Below, piece by piece: positions 1 to 6,499 of a stretch of 7,502 nt of DNA. Position numbers and translations under genes: made by a program. Position 1 is the first letter of the stretch, and the number at the start of each line of letters is the position of its first letter. The stretch comes from Candidatus Thioglobus sp. (lineage in GTDB: Bacteria > Pseudomonadota > Gammaproteobacteria > PS1 > Thioglobaceae), in contig QOAH01000088.1 of assembly GCA_003978185.1 (NCBI GenBank), positions 1-7,502 on the forward strand, given 5' to 3'. The notes under the pieces are model-generated. The model was given only the letters and a program-made list of their open reading frames with translations. It was not told the DNA's origin and made no database searches.

Positions 1-120
1 AACATTAACAATCGCTTTTTCACGATTAATGCTAACGACAGTACCCATTAATAAGGCACCGACTTTTACGTTTTGTTGTTCTACGCTGTTTTCAAACAGC
101 TCTGCAAATGATTCTGACAT
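1..120 (-). CDS. rpsA: 30S ribosomal protein S1, N-terminal fragment
   Basis: Only the first 40 codons are present; the gene runs off the left edge. The reading begins MSESFAELFE and continues into VGALLMGTVVSINREKAIVNV, which is the start of the first S1 (OB-fold) domain. In gammaproteobacteria the full protein has about 550 residues and six S1 domains; it sits on the 30S subunit and helps load mRNAs with structured or weak ribosome sites. The ATG at 118-120 is preceded by AAAGAAGAAAAT, a weak purine-rich site containing GAAG rather than a strong GGAGG. This resembles the known E. coli rpsA start region, where S1 controls its own translation. The cmk gene lies 90 bases upstream on the same strand, and the cmk-rpsA order is the usual one in gammaproteobacteria. 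Identity rests on the N-terminal match plus this context. Confidence 0.93.
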   Translation of the reverse strand, partial: MSESFAELFENSVEQQNVKVGALLMGTVVSINREKAIVNV

Positions 121-210
121 ATTTTCTTCTTTGATATTGACCGGTAAATTATCCAACAACGGTGTAAGTTGGGTGATTATCGGGTTAGTTTATTTATAAA
201 GCTTAACCGC
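121..210 (-). promoter_or_regulatory. rpsA leader / cmk-rpsA intergenic region
   Basis: This 90-base gap is the longest non-coding stretch in the window. Read on the minus strand it starts with the second arm of the hairpin at the cmk stop codon, is AT-rich, and contains two GATAAT boxes (148-153 and 176-181) that could be -10 elements, though neither has a convincing -35. Near the start codon, ACCG and CGGT can form a short 4-bp stem around a loop containing GGA. In E. coli the rpsA leader folds into hairpins with GGA in the loops that bind S1 for autoregulation. Whether this leader acts the same way is inference from position and this weak resemblance. Confidence 0.35.
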
Positions 211-220
211 TTAAGCTTTA
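197..220 (-). other. perfect 10-bp inverted repeat at the cmk stop codon
   Basis: TAAAGCTTAA (197-206) and TTAAGCTTTA (211-220) are exact reverse complements separated by CCGC. On the minus-strand RNA the first arm is the last codons of cmk including its TAA stop (211-213), and the second arm lies in the rpsA leader. There is no run of U after it, so it is not a standard intrinsic terminator. It may protect or mark the cmk 3' end, or slow read-through into rpsA. Confidence 0.6.
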
Positions 221-882
221 ATTAATTCACTCACTTGAGTGATTACCTCATCAATCGATAACTCAGTGGTATCAATGATTAAGGCGTCTTTGGCAGGTTT
301 GAGCGGTGAGTGTTTGCGTGAAGAATCACGCTCGTCTCTAGCTATAACATCTGCTAAGATTTGAGAAATTATACCCTCAGACCCTTGATTTTGCAATTGT
401 TTTAGGCGTCTATTAGCGCGCTCTTGTGCACTTGCCGTTAAGAAAACTTTAAAAGGAGCATCGGCAAAAACCACGGTACCCATATCCCGACCATCAGCCA
501 CTAAACCAGGCGCTTTTGCAAACGCTTGCTGACGTTTTAAAAGTGCGGCGCGTACCACACCAATTGAGGCGATTTTGGAAGCCATTTCACCGGTTTGTTC
601 GGTGCGTAAAACCTTGGATACATCTTGTCCATCTAAATACACACTCACCAGTTCACTATCGGTTTCAGTTTTAAACTCTAAATCGAGATTATTGGCAACT
701 TCTACTAACGCAGATTCATCTGTAACATCAATATTTCTGGCGTCAACTGCCAATGCAAAGGCGCGATAAATCGCACCAGAGTCTAACAAATGCCAACCTA
801 ATTTTTGTGCCATGATACGGGCAACTGTACCTTTGCCAACCCCACTAGGGCCATCAATCGCTAAAACAGGTATTAAACTCAC
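211..882 (-). CDS. cmk: cytidylate (CMP/dCMP) kinase
   Basis: Cmk phosphorylates CMP and dCMP with ATP in the cytoplasm, recycling the CMP released by RNA and lipid turnover. The 223 residues match the usual bacterial length (about 225). Visible signatures are the P-loop GPSGVGKGT (11-19), the CMP-binding segment LLDSGAIYR (32-40), GLVADGRDMGTVVFADAP (126-143), and the arginine-rich lid RDERDSSR (182-189). The start is GTG at 880-882: an in-frame TAA lies directly before it, and the next residues align with the family start just ahead of the P-loop. No clear Shine-Dalgarno is seen; instead a GC-rich hairpin (885-908) ends 2 bases before the GTG. lysS ends 46 bases upstream and rpsA follows 90 bases downstream, so the gene is probably co-transcribed with both. 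Confidence 0.97.
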   Translation of the reverse strand: MSLIPVLAIDGPSGVGKGTVARIMAQKLGWHLLDSGAIYRAFALAVDARNIDVTDESALVEVANNLDLEFKTETDSELVSVYLDGQDVSKVLRTEQTGEMASKIASIGVVRAALLKRQQAFAKAPGLVADGRDMGTVVFADAPFKVFLTASAQERANRRLKQLQNQGSEGIISQILADVIARDERDSSRKHSPLKPAKDALIIDTTELSIDEVITQVSELIKA

Positions 883-884
883 TT

Positions 885-908
885 AGTCTCGGGGCGCAGC
901 CCAAGACT
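885..908 (-). promoter_or_regulatory. GC-rich RNA hairpin directly before the cmk start
   Basis: On the minus strand AGTCTTGGG and CCCGAGACT pair over 9 bp (one G-U), around a 6-7 base loop, with the 3' arm ending 2 bases before the cmk GTG. The wobble pair works only in the minus-strand RNA, which is the transcribed sense here. No U tract follows, so a terminator role is unlikely. The hairpin covers the place where a ribosome site should be, so it could restrict cmk translation. It stands out as GC-rich in an AT-rich region. Confidence 0.5.
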
Positions 909-916
909 ACTTCTTC

Positions 917-941
917 GGTTAAAGCCTGTCACGCTTTAACC
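917..941 (-). other. 9-bp stem-loop with the lysS stop codon in its loop
   Basis: GGTTAAAGC (917-925) and GCTTTAACC (933-941) are exact reverse complements around a 7-base loop. The lysS TGA (929-931) lies in that loop, so on the RNA one arm is the end of lysS and the other follows the stop. What follows is GAAGAAGTAG rather than a U run, so this is not a classical intrinsic terminator. The core TTAAAGC...GCTTTA recurs at the end of cmk. Confidence 0.55.
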
Positions 942-2422
942 TCAGGGCGCATGTGTGGGAACAACAACACATCACGAATCGATGGGGAATCAGTAAATAA
1001 CATCACCAATCGATCAATACCAATACCCTCACCTGCCGTTGGTGGCATGCCATATTCTAGAGCGCGAATATAGTCTGCATCATAATGCATGGCCTCATCA
1101 TCACCCGCATCTTTCTCAGCCACTTGGGCTTTGAATCGTGCTGCTTGATCTTCGGCATCATTAAGCTCAGAGAAGCCATTGGCAATCTCACGACCACCAA
1201 TAAACAACTCGAAACGATCAGTGATAAATGGATTGTTGTCGTTACGACGTGCCAGTGGTGATACCTCAGTTGGGTATTCGGTAATGAAAGTCGGCTGTAT
1301 AAGTTTTTCTTCAACCGTTGCTTCAAAAATCTCAATTTGGATCTTACCTAAACCCCAGTTATCTTTGACTTGAATGTTAAGATTTTCAGCTGTTTTCTTA
1401 GCATTATCTTCGTTAAGGTCATCCGCTGCTAATGTTGGATTATATTGCAAGATTGAATCAAACACGCTAATACGATCAAACGATTTTGAAAAATCAAAAT
1501 CATCGCCTTGGTAATGTATGGTTGCACTACCACAGACATCAAGGGCAATACCACGGAACAGTTGCTCAGTCAGATCCATAAGATCATGATAAGTTGCATA
1601 AGCCTGATAAAACTCAATCATGGTGAACTCTGGATTATGGCGCGTTGATAAACCCTCGTTTCTAAAATTACGATTAATTTCAAACACCTTATCCATACCA
1701 CCAACAACCAAACGCTTAAGGTAAAGCTCTGGCGCAATACGTAGATACATGCCAATATCAAGTGCATTATGATGTGTCTCAAATGGTTTGGCTGTCGCAC
1801 CGCCTGGAATGGTTTGTAACATCGGCGTTTCTACTTCGATAAAGTCAATGTCATTAAAGAAATTACGAATATAGGCCACAATCTGAGAGCGACGCTTAAA
1901 GGTATTACGCGCTTTTTCATTGGTGATGAGATCAACATAGCGTTGACGATAACGAGTTTCTTGATCAGATAATCCGTGGAATTTTTCGGGTAATGGTCGT
2001 AAGGATTTAGTGAGTAATTTTATGTCACTAATACGAATAGAAAGCTCACCTACATTAGTTTTAAACAAGGTACCGGTTGCACCAATAATATCGCCGATAT
2101 CCCATTTTTTAAACTGCTCATTATAAAAACCTTCAGGCAACTCATCGCGCGTCACAAATAATTGGATTTGTGCGCTAGAATCTTGTATGTGCGCAAAGCT
2201 TGCTTTGCCCATTACCCGCTTAAGCATCATCCGCCCTGCTATAGACACCTCGATATTTTTTTCTGCTAATTCTTCTTTAGAAAAACTATCATAATCATTG
2301 ATAATATCTTGCGCTAAATTGGCTGGTTTAAAATCATTAACAAAGGGATTGCCCGCCTCTCTTAAGGTGGCTAATTTTGCTCTTCGTTCAGTTATTAATT
2401 TGTTATCGTCTTGGTCGCTCAC
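929..2422 (-). CDS. lysS: class II lysyl-tRNA synthetase
   Basis: LysRS charges tRNA-Lys with lysine using ATP in the cytoplasm. At 497 residues it is close to E. coli LysS (505) and aligns over its whole length. An N-terminal anticodon-binding OB fold (about 58-140) includes [15 protein letters not shown]. The class II catalytic core follows: motif 1 around 184-202 ending in EVETPML, motif 2 around 247-272 with [11 protein letters not shown], and motif 3 around 463-488 with GEGIGIDR and the closing arginine region SIRDVLLFP. The lysine-pocket segment [19 protein letters not shown] (408-426) is intact. The start is GTG (2420-2422), overlapping the TGA of the upstream TPR gene as GTGA, with AAGGA a few bases upstream. 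The last codons form one arm of a hairpin whose loop holds the stop. In E. coli lysS follows prfB; here a TPR gene takes that place. Confidence 0.98.
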   Translation of the reverse strand: MSDQDDNKLITERRAKLATLREAGNPFVNDFKPANLAQDIINDYDSFSKEELAEKNIEVSIAGRMMLKRVMGKASFAHIQDSSAQIQLFVTRDELPEGFYNEQFKKWDIGDIIGATGTLFKTNVGELSIRISDIKLLTKSLRPLPEKFHGLSDQETRYRQRYVDLITNEKARNTFKRRSQIVAYIRNFFNDIDFIEVETPMLQTIPGGATAKPFETHHNALDIGMYLRIAPELYLKRLVVGGMDKVFEINRNFRNEGLSTRHNPEFTMIEFYQAYATYHDLMDLTEQLFRGIALDVCGSATIHYQGDDFDFSKSFDRISVFDSILQYNPTLAADDLNEDNAKKTAENLNIQVKDNWGLGKIQIEIFEATVEEKLIQPTFITEYPTEVSPLARRNDNNPFITDRFELFIGGREIANGFSELNDAEDQAARFKAQVAEKDAGDDEAMHYDADYIRALEYGMPPTAGEGIGIDRLVMLFTDSPSIRDVLLFPHMRPEVKA

Positions 2423-3084
2423 TGTTTTCCTTTTTCTTCTAGTTCTTGTTGCGCTAATGCTTTTGCTTGGGTTAAATCTTCTTCAGCTTCGCTGGATTTT
2501 CCCATGCGCTTGAATAAAGTGCCACGATTATAATAGGCTTGGTAAAAATTTGCATCCATTTCAATGGCTTTATTCAGATCTTCTAGGGCGAGTTCGTCTT
2601 TTGCAATCTTCATATAAGCGTTACCACGGTTGTAAATCGCTGCAATATAATTTTCATCCAAAGTAATTGCTTGAGAATAAGCGTTAATCGCCTCAGTGCT
2701 TTTTTCTAATCGATCATAGCAATTACCTAAATTATTAAAAGCACCAGAATCATGTACATTAAGTGCTAGGGCTTTTTCAAAATACTCAATCGCTGAGGAA
2801 AAATTATCTTTTTCTTGCTCCATATAGGCCAGGCAAAAATAAGCTTCTGCGCTATTTGGATTAGCTTTGATAGCGCTAGACATGCTTTCAATAGCCAATT
2901 CGTCGTTGCCTTGTAATTGATGTAAATTACCCAAACTTAAATGCGCATTGGCTTTTAAATTTTTATCAGCAGCTTGATGATTGAGCAATTCATTCCATGC
3001 TTGGATTGCCAAAGACAATTCACCATTTTTCTGATGAGTGTAAGCATCCACCATTAGCTTGCTAAGCTCTAATTCAACACTCAC
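2419..3084 (-). CDS. cytoplasmic TPR-repeat protein, function unknown
   Basis: This 221-residue protein consists almost wholly of tetratricopeptide repeats, 34-residue helix pairs that bind partner proteins. Five repeats are clear (about 44-77, 78-111, 112-145, 146-179 and 180-213), with phrases such as [43 protein letters not shown] and [21 protein letters not shown]; a degenerate sixth may lie near 10-36. There is no signal peptide, membrane segment or enzymatic domain, so a cytoplasmic scaffold is most likely. It lies two genes after ccmH, where a TPR-containing CcmI might be expected, but it lacks CcmI's membrane segments and I do not call it CcmI. The GTG start (3082-3084) overlaps the yjbQ stop as GTGA with no good Shine-Dalgarno, suggesting translational coupling; an internal ATG at residue 11 is the alternative start. 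It overlaps lysS in the same way. Confidence 0.88.
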   Translation of the reverse strand: MSVELELSKLMVDAYTHQKNGELSLAIQAWNELLNHQAADKNLKANAHLSLGNLHQLQGNDELAIESMSSAIKANPNSAEAYFCLAYMEQEKDNFSSAIEYFEKALALNVHDSGAFNNLGNCYDRLEKSTEAINAYSQAITLDENYIAAIYNRGNAYMKIAKDELALEDLNKAIEMDANFYQAYYNRGTLFKRMGKSSEAEEDLTQAKALAQQELEEKGKQ

Positions 3085-3491
3085 GACAAGGTTACGATAA
3101 GCTTTCGAGCATTTTCACCGGCACGGTGTTCGTATAAAAACAAGCCTTGGAATTTACCTAAAGCCAGTCGCCCTTCCTGGATTGGAATGGTTTTACTCTC
3201 TCCCGTTAAGATCGAGCGAATATGTCCCGACATGTCAAAATCACCTTCATTATTATGTCGATAATTTGGATTTCCGTCTTTTATAACGGCTTGAAAATAG
3301 TCTTCAATATCCAACAAAACATCCGCATCTTCATTACCAGTAATCATCAGTGAAGCTGACGTATGCGTAACAAAAAGATGACACAAAGTATGGTTCTGTG
3401 CAAACTCATCAACAATGGTATTCACCAGTTGAGTAATTTCTATTGCGCCTCGATTGTGGGTTTTTATCAGTAGCGCTTGCTGATAATTCAC
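3081..3491 (-). CDS. yjbQ: YjbQ / UPF0047 family protein (secondary thiamine-phosphate synthase)
   Basis: The 136 residues match this family in length (E. coli YjbQ is about 138) and in its landmarks: HTSASLMI (43-50), the acidic NEDADVLLDIEDYF (53-66), NYRHNNEGDFDMSGHIRSIL (76-95), and a C-terminal GRLALGKFQGLFLYEHR (107-123). The family is annotated as a secondary thiamine-phosphate synthase because members show weak activity of that type; the main physiological role is unsettled. The usual GTWQ of the family signature reads GKFQ here. Start GTG (3489-3491) overlaps the ccmH TGA as GTGA, with AAGGA 9 bases upstream. The stop overlaps the TPR start in the same manner. No thiamine genes are in view, so the neighbours do not reveal the role. 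Confidence 0.92.
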   Translation of the reverse strand: MNYQQALLIKTHNRGAIEITQLVNTIVDEFAQNHTLCHLFVTHTSASLMITGNEDADVLLDIEDYFQAVIKDGNPNYRHNNEGDFDMSGHIRSILTGESKTIPIQEGRLALGKFQGLFLYEHRAGENARKLIVTLS

Positions 3492-3958
3492 TTCAATAAA
3501 TCCTTAGCTTTAGAGGTATCTATTGTTTGAGTTTTCGGCGTTTTCTTCTTACTCAATAAAGATCTAATAAAAAAGAACAGGCCCAAGCCTAAAAAAACAA
3601 AGGGACCCAGCCATAACAAATAAGTACTTTTATTCATAGGCGGTTTAAACACCACAAAATCACCATAACGATCAACCATGAACTGTCGAATTTCATCGTT
3701 GCTGTTATTTTTAATGATCATTTTTCGAACTTGTTCGCGCAAATCTTTAGCCAATCCTGCATTTGATCCAGCAATACTTTGGCCTTGACAAACAGGACAA
3801 CGAATTTCGTTAATTAAAGCACGATAACGTGTTTCTTGCGCATTACTTGAAAATGCTTTGGCTTCGATACTTTCTGCCAGAATTGAAGGAGAAAAGCTTA
3901 ATAATAAGATAAAGCTAACGATGCTCGCAAAAGCTTTGATAGGTATAAAATGTTGCAT
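3488..3958 (-). CDS. ccmH: cytochrome c maturation protein CcmH, short form
   Basis: CcmH is a membrane-anchored periplasmic thiol oxidoreductase of the System I cytochrome c maturation pathway; it helps keep apocytochrome haem-binding cysteines reduced for haem attachment. The 156 residues comprise a signal peptide (1-28, probably cleaved after SPSILA), the active-site motif RCPVCQGQSIAGSNAGLAKD (53-72), the family hallmark RYGDFVVFKPP (97-107), one membrane helix (about 112-131) and a short basic cytoplasmic tail. It corresponds to the N-terminal part of E. coli CcmH and lacks the TPR/CcmI extension. The ATG at 3956-3958 gives a good signal peptide. No Shine-Dalgarno is visible. It is the first gene of its string: the gene upstream is divergent, so ccmF and ccmG are not adjacent on that side. 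The stop overlaps yjbQ. Confidence 0.95.
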   Translation of the reverse strand: MQHFIPIKAFASIVSFILLLSFSPSILAESIEAKAFSSNAQETRYRALINEIRCPVCQGQSIAGSNAGLAKDLREQVRKMIIKNNSNDEIRQFMVDRYGDFVVFKPPMNKSTYLLWLGPFVFLGLGLFFFIRSLLSKKKTPKTQTIDTSKAKDLLK

Positions 3959-3963
3959 ACAAA
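3936..3963 (+). promoter_or_regulatory. candidate sigma-70 promoter for uup
   Basis: TTGATA (3936-3941, five of six matches to TTGACA) and TACAAA (3958-3963, four of six to TATAAT) are 16 bases apart. This would start transcription near 3970 and give a leader of about 40 bases before uup. The -35 lies inside the start of the divergent ccmH gene. The -10 is weak, so this is only the best candidate by eye. Confidence 0.25.
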
Positions 3964-3964
3964 A

Positions 3965-3994
3965 ATAATAAATATTGAATTAACACGATTTTAA
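3965..3994 (-). promoter_or_regulatory. candidate promoter for the ccmH-yjbQ-TPR-lysS string
   Basis: On the minus strand TTAAAA (3989-3994) and TATTAT (3965-3970, five of six to TATAAT) are 18 bases apart in the divergent gap. A start about 7 bases after the -10 would fall on or next to the ccmH ATG, implying a very short or absent leader, which agrees with the lack of a Shine-Dalgarno. The region is AT-rich, so chance matches are likely. Confidence 0.25.
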
Positions 3995-4010
3995 CCCATG
4001 GAACTTAAAC

Positions 4011-5861
4011 ATGCCACTGATCACGCTAGATAATATTTCCCTTAGCTTTTCAGATAAGCCAATCCTTGATGGTGTTAGTTCAACCATTCATAAGGGTGAC
4101 AAAATTGCACTGATCGGACGCAACGGTGAAGGAAAATCAACCTTTATGCGTATCTTGTCCGGCACAATCAGCGCTGATGATGGTAAATTAAAGATTAAAA
4201 AGGGTACAAAAATCAGTTATCTTGAGCAAACACCGCCTGAAGATATTGAAAAAAAATTATTTGATATTGTTGCCGAAGGTTTGGGTGATATTGGGTTACT
4301 CTTATGTGATTATCAGCAACTGATCACTAGCGGAGAATTAAAAGCAGCAGGTGATCTACAGGCGCAAATTGACGAACTAGATGCTTGGCAATATCTACAT
4401 AAAATCGAGGCAATTTTAAATCGCTTTACACTCAACCCTGAGGCGATTTTATCCACACTTTCTGGTGGTTGGCGACGACGTGTTATGCTGGCAAGAGCGT
4501 TAATTCAAGAGCCTGATGTATTACTACTTGATGAGCCGACTAATCACATGGACATCACTGCCATTCTTGATCTTGAAAGAATGCTAAGAGAGTTCCACGG
4601 CACTTTAATATTAATCAGCCACGACCGCTCATTTGTTGCAGGTATTGTTAACAAGGTCTTTGACTTAGATCGTGGGCACCTATCAGTGTTTGATTGCGGA
4701 TATAAAGACTACGTTAAGCGTAAAGACGAGCGATTACACGCCGAAGATATGGCAAATGCACGTTTTGACAAAAAACTCGCTCAAGAAGAAGTTTGGATTC
4801 GCCAAGGTATTAAGGCCAGGCGCACTCGTAATGAAGGACGAGTGCGTGCTTTAGAATCTATGCGATCCTCCTTTGTTAATCGTCGGAAAAAGCAAGGTGG
4901 TGTTAAGATTCACTCAGTAGAAGGTGATGAAAAACGAGTCTCTAAACTGGTATTCGAAGTCAAAAAAATTAACTATCAGATTGCCGGACTGACCTTAATC
5001 AAAGACTTTTCGATGATGGTATTGAAAGGTGAAAAAATCGGTATTATTGGTGGCAACGGTACCGGAAAATCTACTTTTATCAAACTGCTATTGGATGAAT
5101 TACAACCTGATAGCGGTACTATTCGTCGCTCAAAAACCATCAAGCTGGCTTATTTTGATCAAATGCGTGAAAATCTTGATCTAAATATGAAAGCCATGGA
5201 TTTTGTTTCTGGCGGACGTGAGCATATTGATATTGGTGGTAAAAGTAAACATATTATTGGTTATTTACGCCAATTTTTATTCACTGGAAAACAAGCCATG
5301 GCGCCCATCAGAATGTTCTCTGGCGGTGAGAAGAACCGACTAATGTTGGCTAAAATTCTCTCACAACCTGCTAACTTACTCATACTTGATGAGCCCACAA
5401 ATGATCTAGATGTGGAAACGCTAGAGTTACTAGAAGAAATGCTAGTTGACTACACTGGAACCTTGATTTTAATCTCACATGATAGAACTTTCTTAAATAA
5501 CGTAGTTGGGTCTACCGTGGTTATGGATGGTGATGGTGTAATCAACCAATATGCAGGGGGTTATGACGATTACCTCATCCAAAAACAAGACAGTCTTAAC
5601 GAGAAAAAAGCCAAAACAGCGCCTAAGATTAAACCTAAAAGTAAACCTGATAGTAAAAAACTCAGCTACAAGCAACAGCAAGAGCTCAAACAATTACCCG
5701 ATAAAATTGAAAAAACAGAAACTGAAATTGGTGAAATTCAATTACAATTATCAGATCCTGAATTTTTCCAGAAGCCTGAATCTCAAGATGCATTGATTAG
5801 ACTGGCTAGACTAGAGGCAGACTTGGAGCGTTATTATGAAAAATGGAGTGAATTAGAGTGA
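4011..5861 (+). CDS. uup: ABC-F family ATPase Uup
   Basis: Uup is a soluble ABC-F ATPase with two nucleotide-binding domains and no membrane part. E. coli Uup affects precise excision of transposons, binds branched DNA, and like other ABC-F proteins has been tied to ribosome function. The 616 residues show Walker A GRNGEGKST (36-44), signature LSGGW (150-154) and Walker B LLLDEPTNH (171-179). The inter-domain linker follows, with the Uup-typical IRQGIKARRTRNEGR. The second domain has GGNGTGKST (347-355), FSGGEK (436-441) and LLILDEPTND (456-465). A lysine-rich stretch (about 531-550) leads to the C-terminal coiled-coil domain (about 551-616, with SYKQQQELKQLP) that binds DNA in E. coli Uup. 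Linker wording and the CTD favour Uup over YheS, EttA and YbiT. The ATG at 4011 has GGAA 7 bases upstream. Its TGA overlaps the HAD gene's GTG. Confidence 0.96.
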   Translation: MPLITLDNISLSFSDKPILDGVSSTIHKGDKIALIGRNGEGKSTFMRILSGTISADDGKLKIKKGTKISYLEQTPPEDIEKKLFDIVAEGLGDIGLLLCDYQQLITSGELKAAGDLQAQIDELDAWQYLHKIEAILNRFTLNPEAILSTLSGGWRRRVMLARALIQEPDVLLLDEPTNHMDITAILDLERMLREFHGTLILISHDRSFVAGIVNKVFDLDRGHLSVFDCGYKDYVKRKDERLHAEDMANARFDKKLAQEEVWIRQGIKARRTRNEGRVRALESMRSSFVNRRKKQGGVKIHSVEGDEKRVSKLVFEVKKINYQIAGLTLIKDFSMMVLKGEKIGIIGGNGTGKSTFIKLLLDELQPDSGTIRRSKTIKLAYFDQMRENLDLNMKAMDFVSGGREHIDIGGKSKHIIGYLRQFLFTGKQAMAPIRMFSGGEKNRLMLAKILSQPANLLILDEPTNDLDVETLELLEEMLVDYTGTLILISHDRTFLNNVVGSTVVMDGDGVINQYAGGYDDYLIQKQDSLNEKKAKTAPKIKPKSKPDSKKLSYKQQQELKQLPDKIEKTETEIGEIQLQLSDPEFFQKPESQDALIRLARLEADLERYYEKWSELE

Positions 5862-6499
5862 GCATCAACATTCCCCTCATTGTTGATTTAGACCACACAT
5901 TGATCGATACCGATTTATTGTATGAATCTTCCATAGCAGTACTTAAAAAAAGTCCATGGTTGATACTACTGTATCCTTTTTGGCTTGCCAAAGGCAAGGG
6001 TTATTTAAAAGCCCAACTGGTTAAGCGTTATAGTATTGACGCACAAACACTACCCTACATTCAAGACACCATTGATTATATTATTGAGCGAAAAAAACAA
6101 GGCTCTCCAATCATATTGGCAACCGCTTCGCATAAAGATTATGCATTTGAAGTGGTGAAGCATTTTCAAACGCGTAAAAATAACGAAACTATCATTAACA
6201 ATAATCAAAATTTAGACCTCTTTGCTGAAAAAACCGAGATCTTAAAAAGTAAATCAGCCAACAATTCATTGTTTGACGATGTGATGGCTAGTAATGCCGA
6301 CTTCAACTTATCTTCACACAACAAAGCGCAAAAACTCATTGAGCGCTTTGGTAAAAAACAATTTGATTATATGGGTGACCACATGCGTGATCTGCCTGTT
6401 TGGGAGGCATCTAATTTATCAATTTTAGTTAATGTGTCAGACAAAGTGGTTAAAAGAACACAGCACCTCAATACGCTGATTTTATCTCGAAAAAACTAA
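5858..6499 (+). CDS. HAD-family hydrolase, stand-alone relative of the HAD domain of HAD-UbiA fusions
   Basis: A 213-residue haloacid-dehalogenase fold phosphatase. Motif I is VDLDHTLID with nucleophile D10 and acid/base D12; motif II is ILATAS with T89; motif III is probably K156 in SHNKAQKL; motif IV is GDHMRDLP with D174 and D178. The stretch LLYPFWLAKGKGYLKAQL (37-54) and the closing DYMGDHMRDLPVWEAS resemble the N-terminal HAD domain of proteins that carry a UbiA-type prenyltransferase after it. Here the gene ends at the HAD boundary and no prenyltransferase follows. Between KHF and SLFDDVMAS an Asn/Lys-rich segment (about 104-136) appears to be an insertion. The substrate is unknown. 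The GTG start (5858-5860) overlaps the uup stop, with GGAG 9 bases upstream. The TAA stop interlocks with the stop of the opposing small gene. Confidence 0.88.
   Translation: MSINIPLIVDLDHTLIDTDLLYESSIAVLKKSPWLILLYPFWLAKGKGYLKAQLVKRYSIDAQTLPYIQDTIDYIIERKKQGSPIILATASHKDYAFEVVKHFQTRKNNETIINNNQNLDLFAEKTEILKSKSANNSLFDDVMASNADFNLSSHNKAQKLIERFGKKQFDYMGDHMRDLPVWEASNLSILVNVSDKVVKRTQHLNTLILSRKN

Noticed and set aside
197..220. Intrinsic terminator between cmk and rpsA
   Set aside because: The stem is AT-rich and no U run follows; TATAAATAAACTAACC comes after it. It is kept as an inverted repeat only.
1057..1335. Minus-strand 92-codon open frame inside lysS
   Set aside because: It is out of frame with LysRS over a conserved region (motif 3 approach) and its composition is that of a shifted frame.
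2419..3084. TPR protein as CcmI or as a split C-terminal half of CcmH
   Set aside because: It lacks the membrane segments and export signal needed to act in the periplasm, and yjbQ lies between it and ccmH.
3998..4033. An 11-codon ATG frame overlapping the uup start, a possible upstream control peptide
   Set aside because: It has no ribosome site of its own, its residues show no pattern, and the uup ATG at 4011 has a better upstream GGAA. A chance ATG within CCATGG is the simpler reading.
5551..5796. Plus-strand 81-codon open frame inside the end of uup
   Set aside because: It is in another frame of the well-supported Uup linker and C-terminal domain, is very rich in Lys and Asn from A-rich codons, and matches no family I know.
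5858..6499. HAD gene as a truncated pseudogene of a HAD-UbiA fusion
   Set aside because: No prenyltransferase remnant follows, all catalytic motifs are intact and the end coincides with the domain boundary and a real opposing gene.
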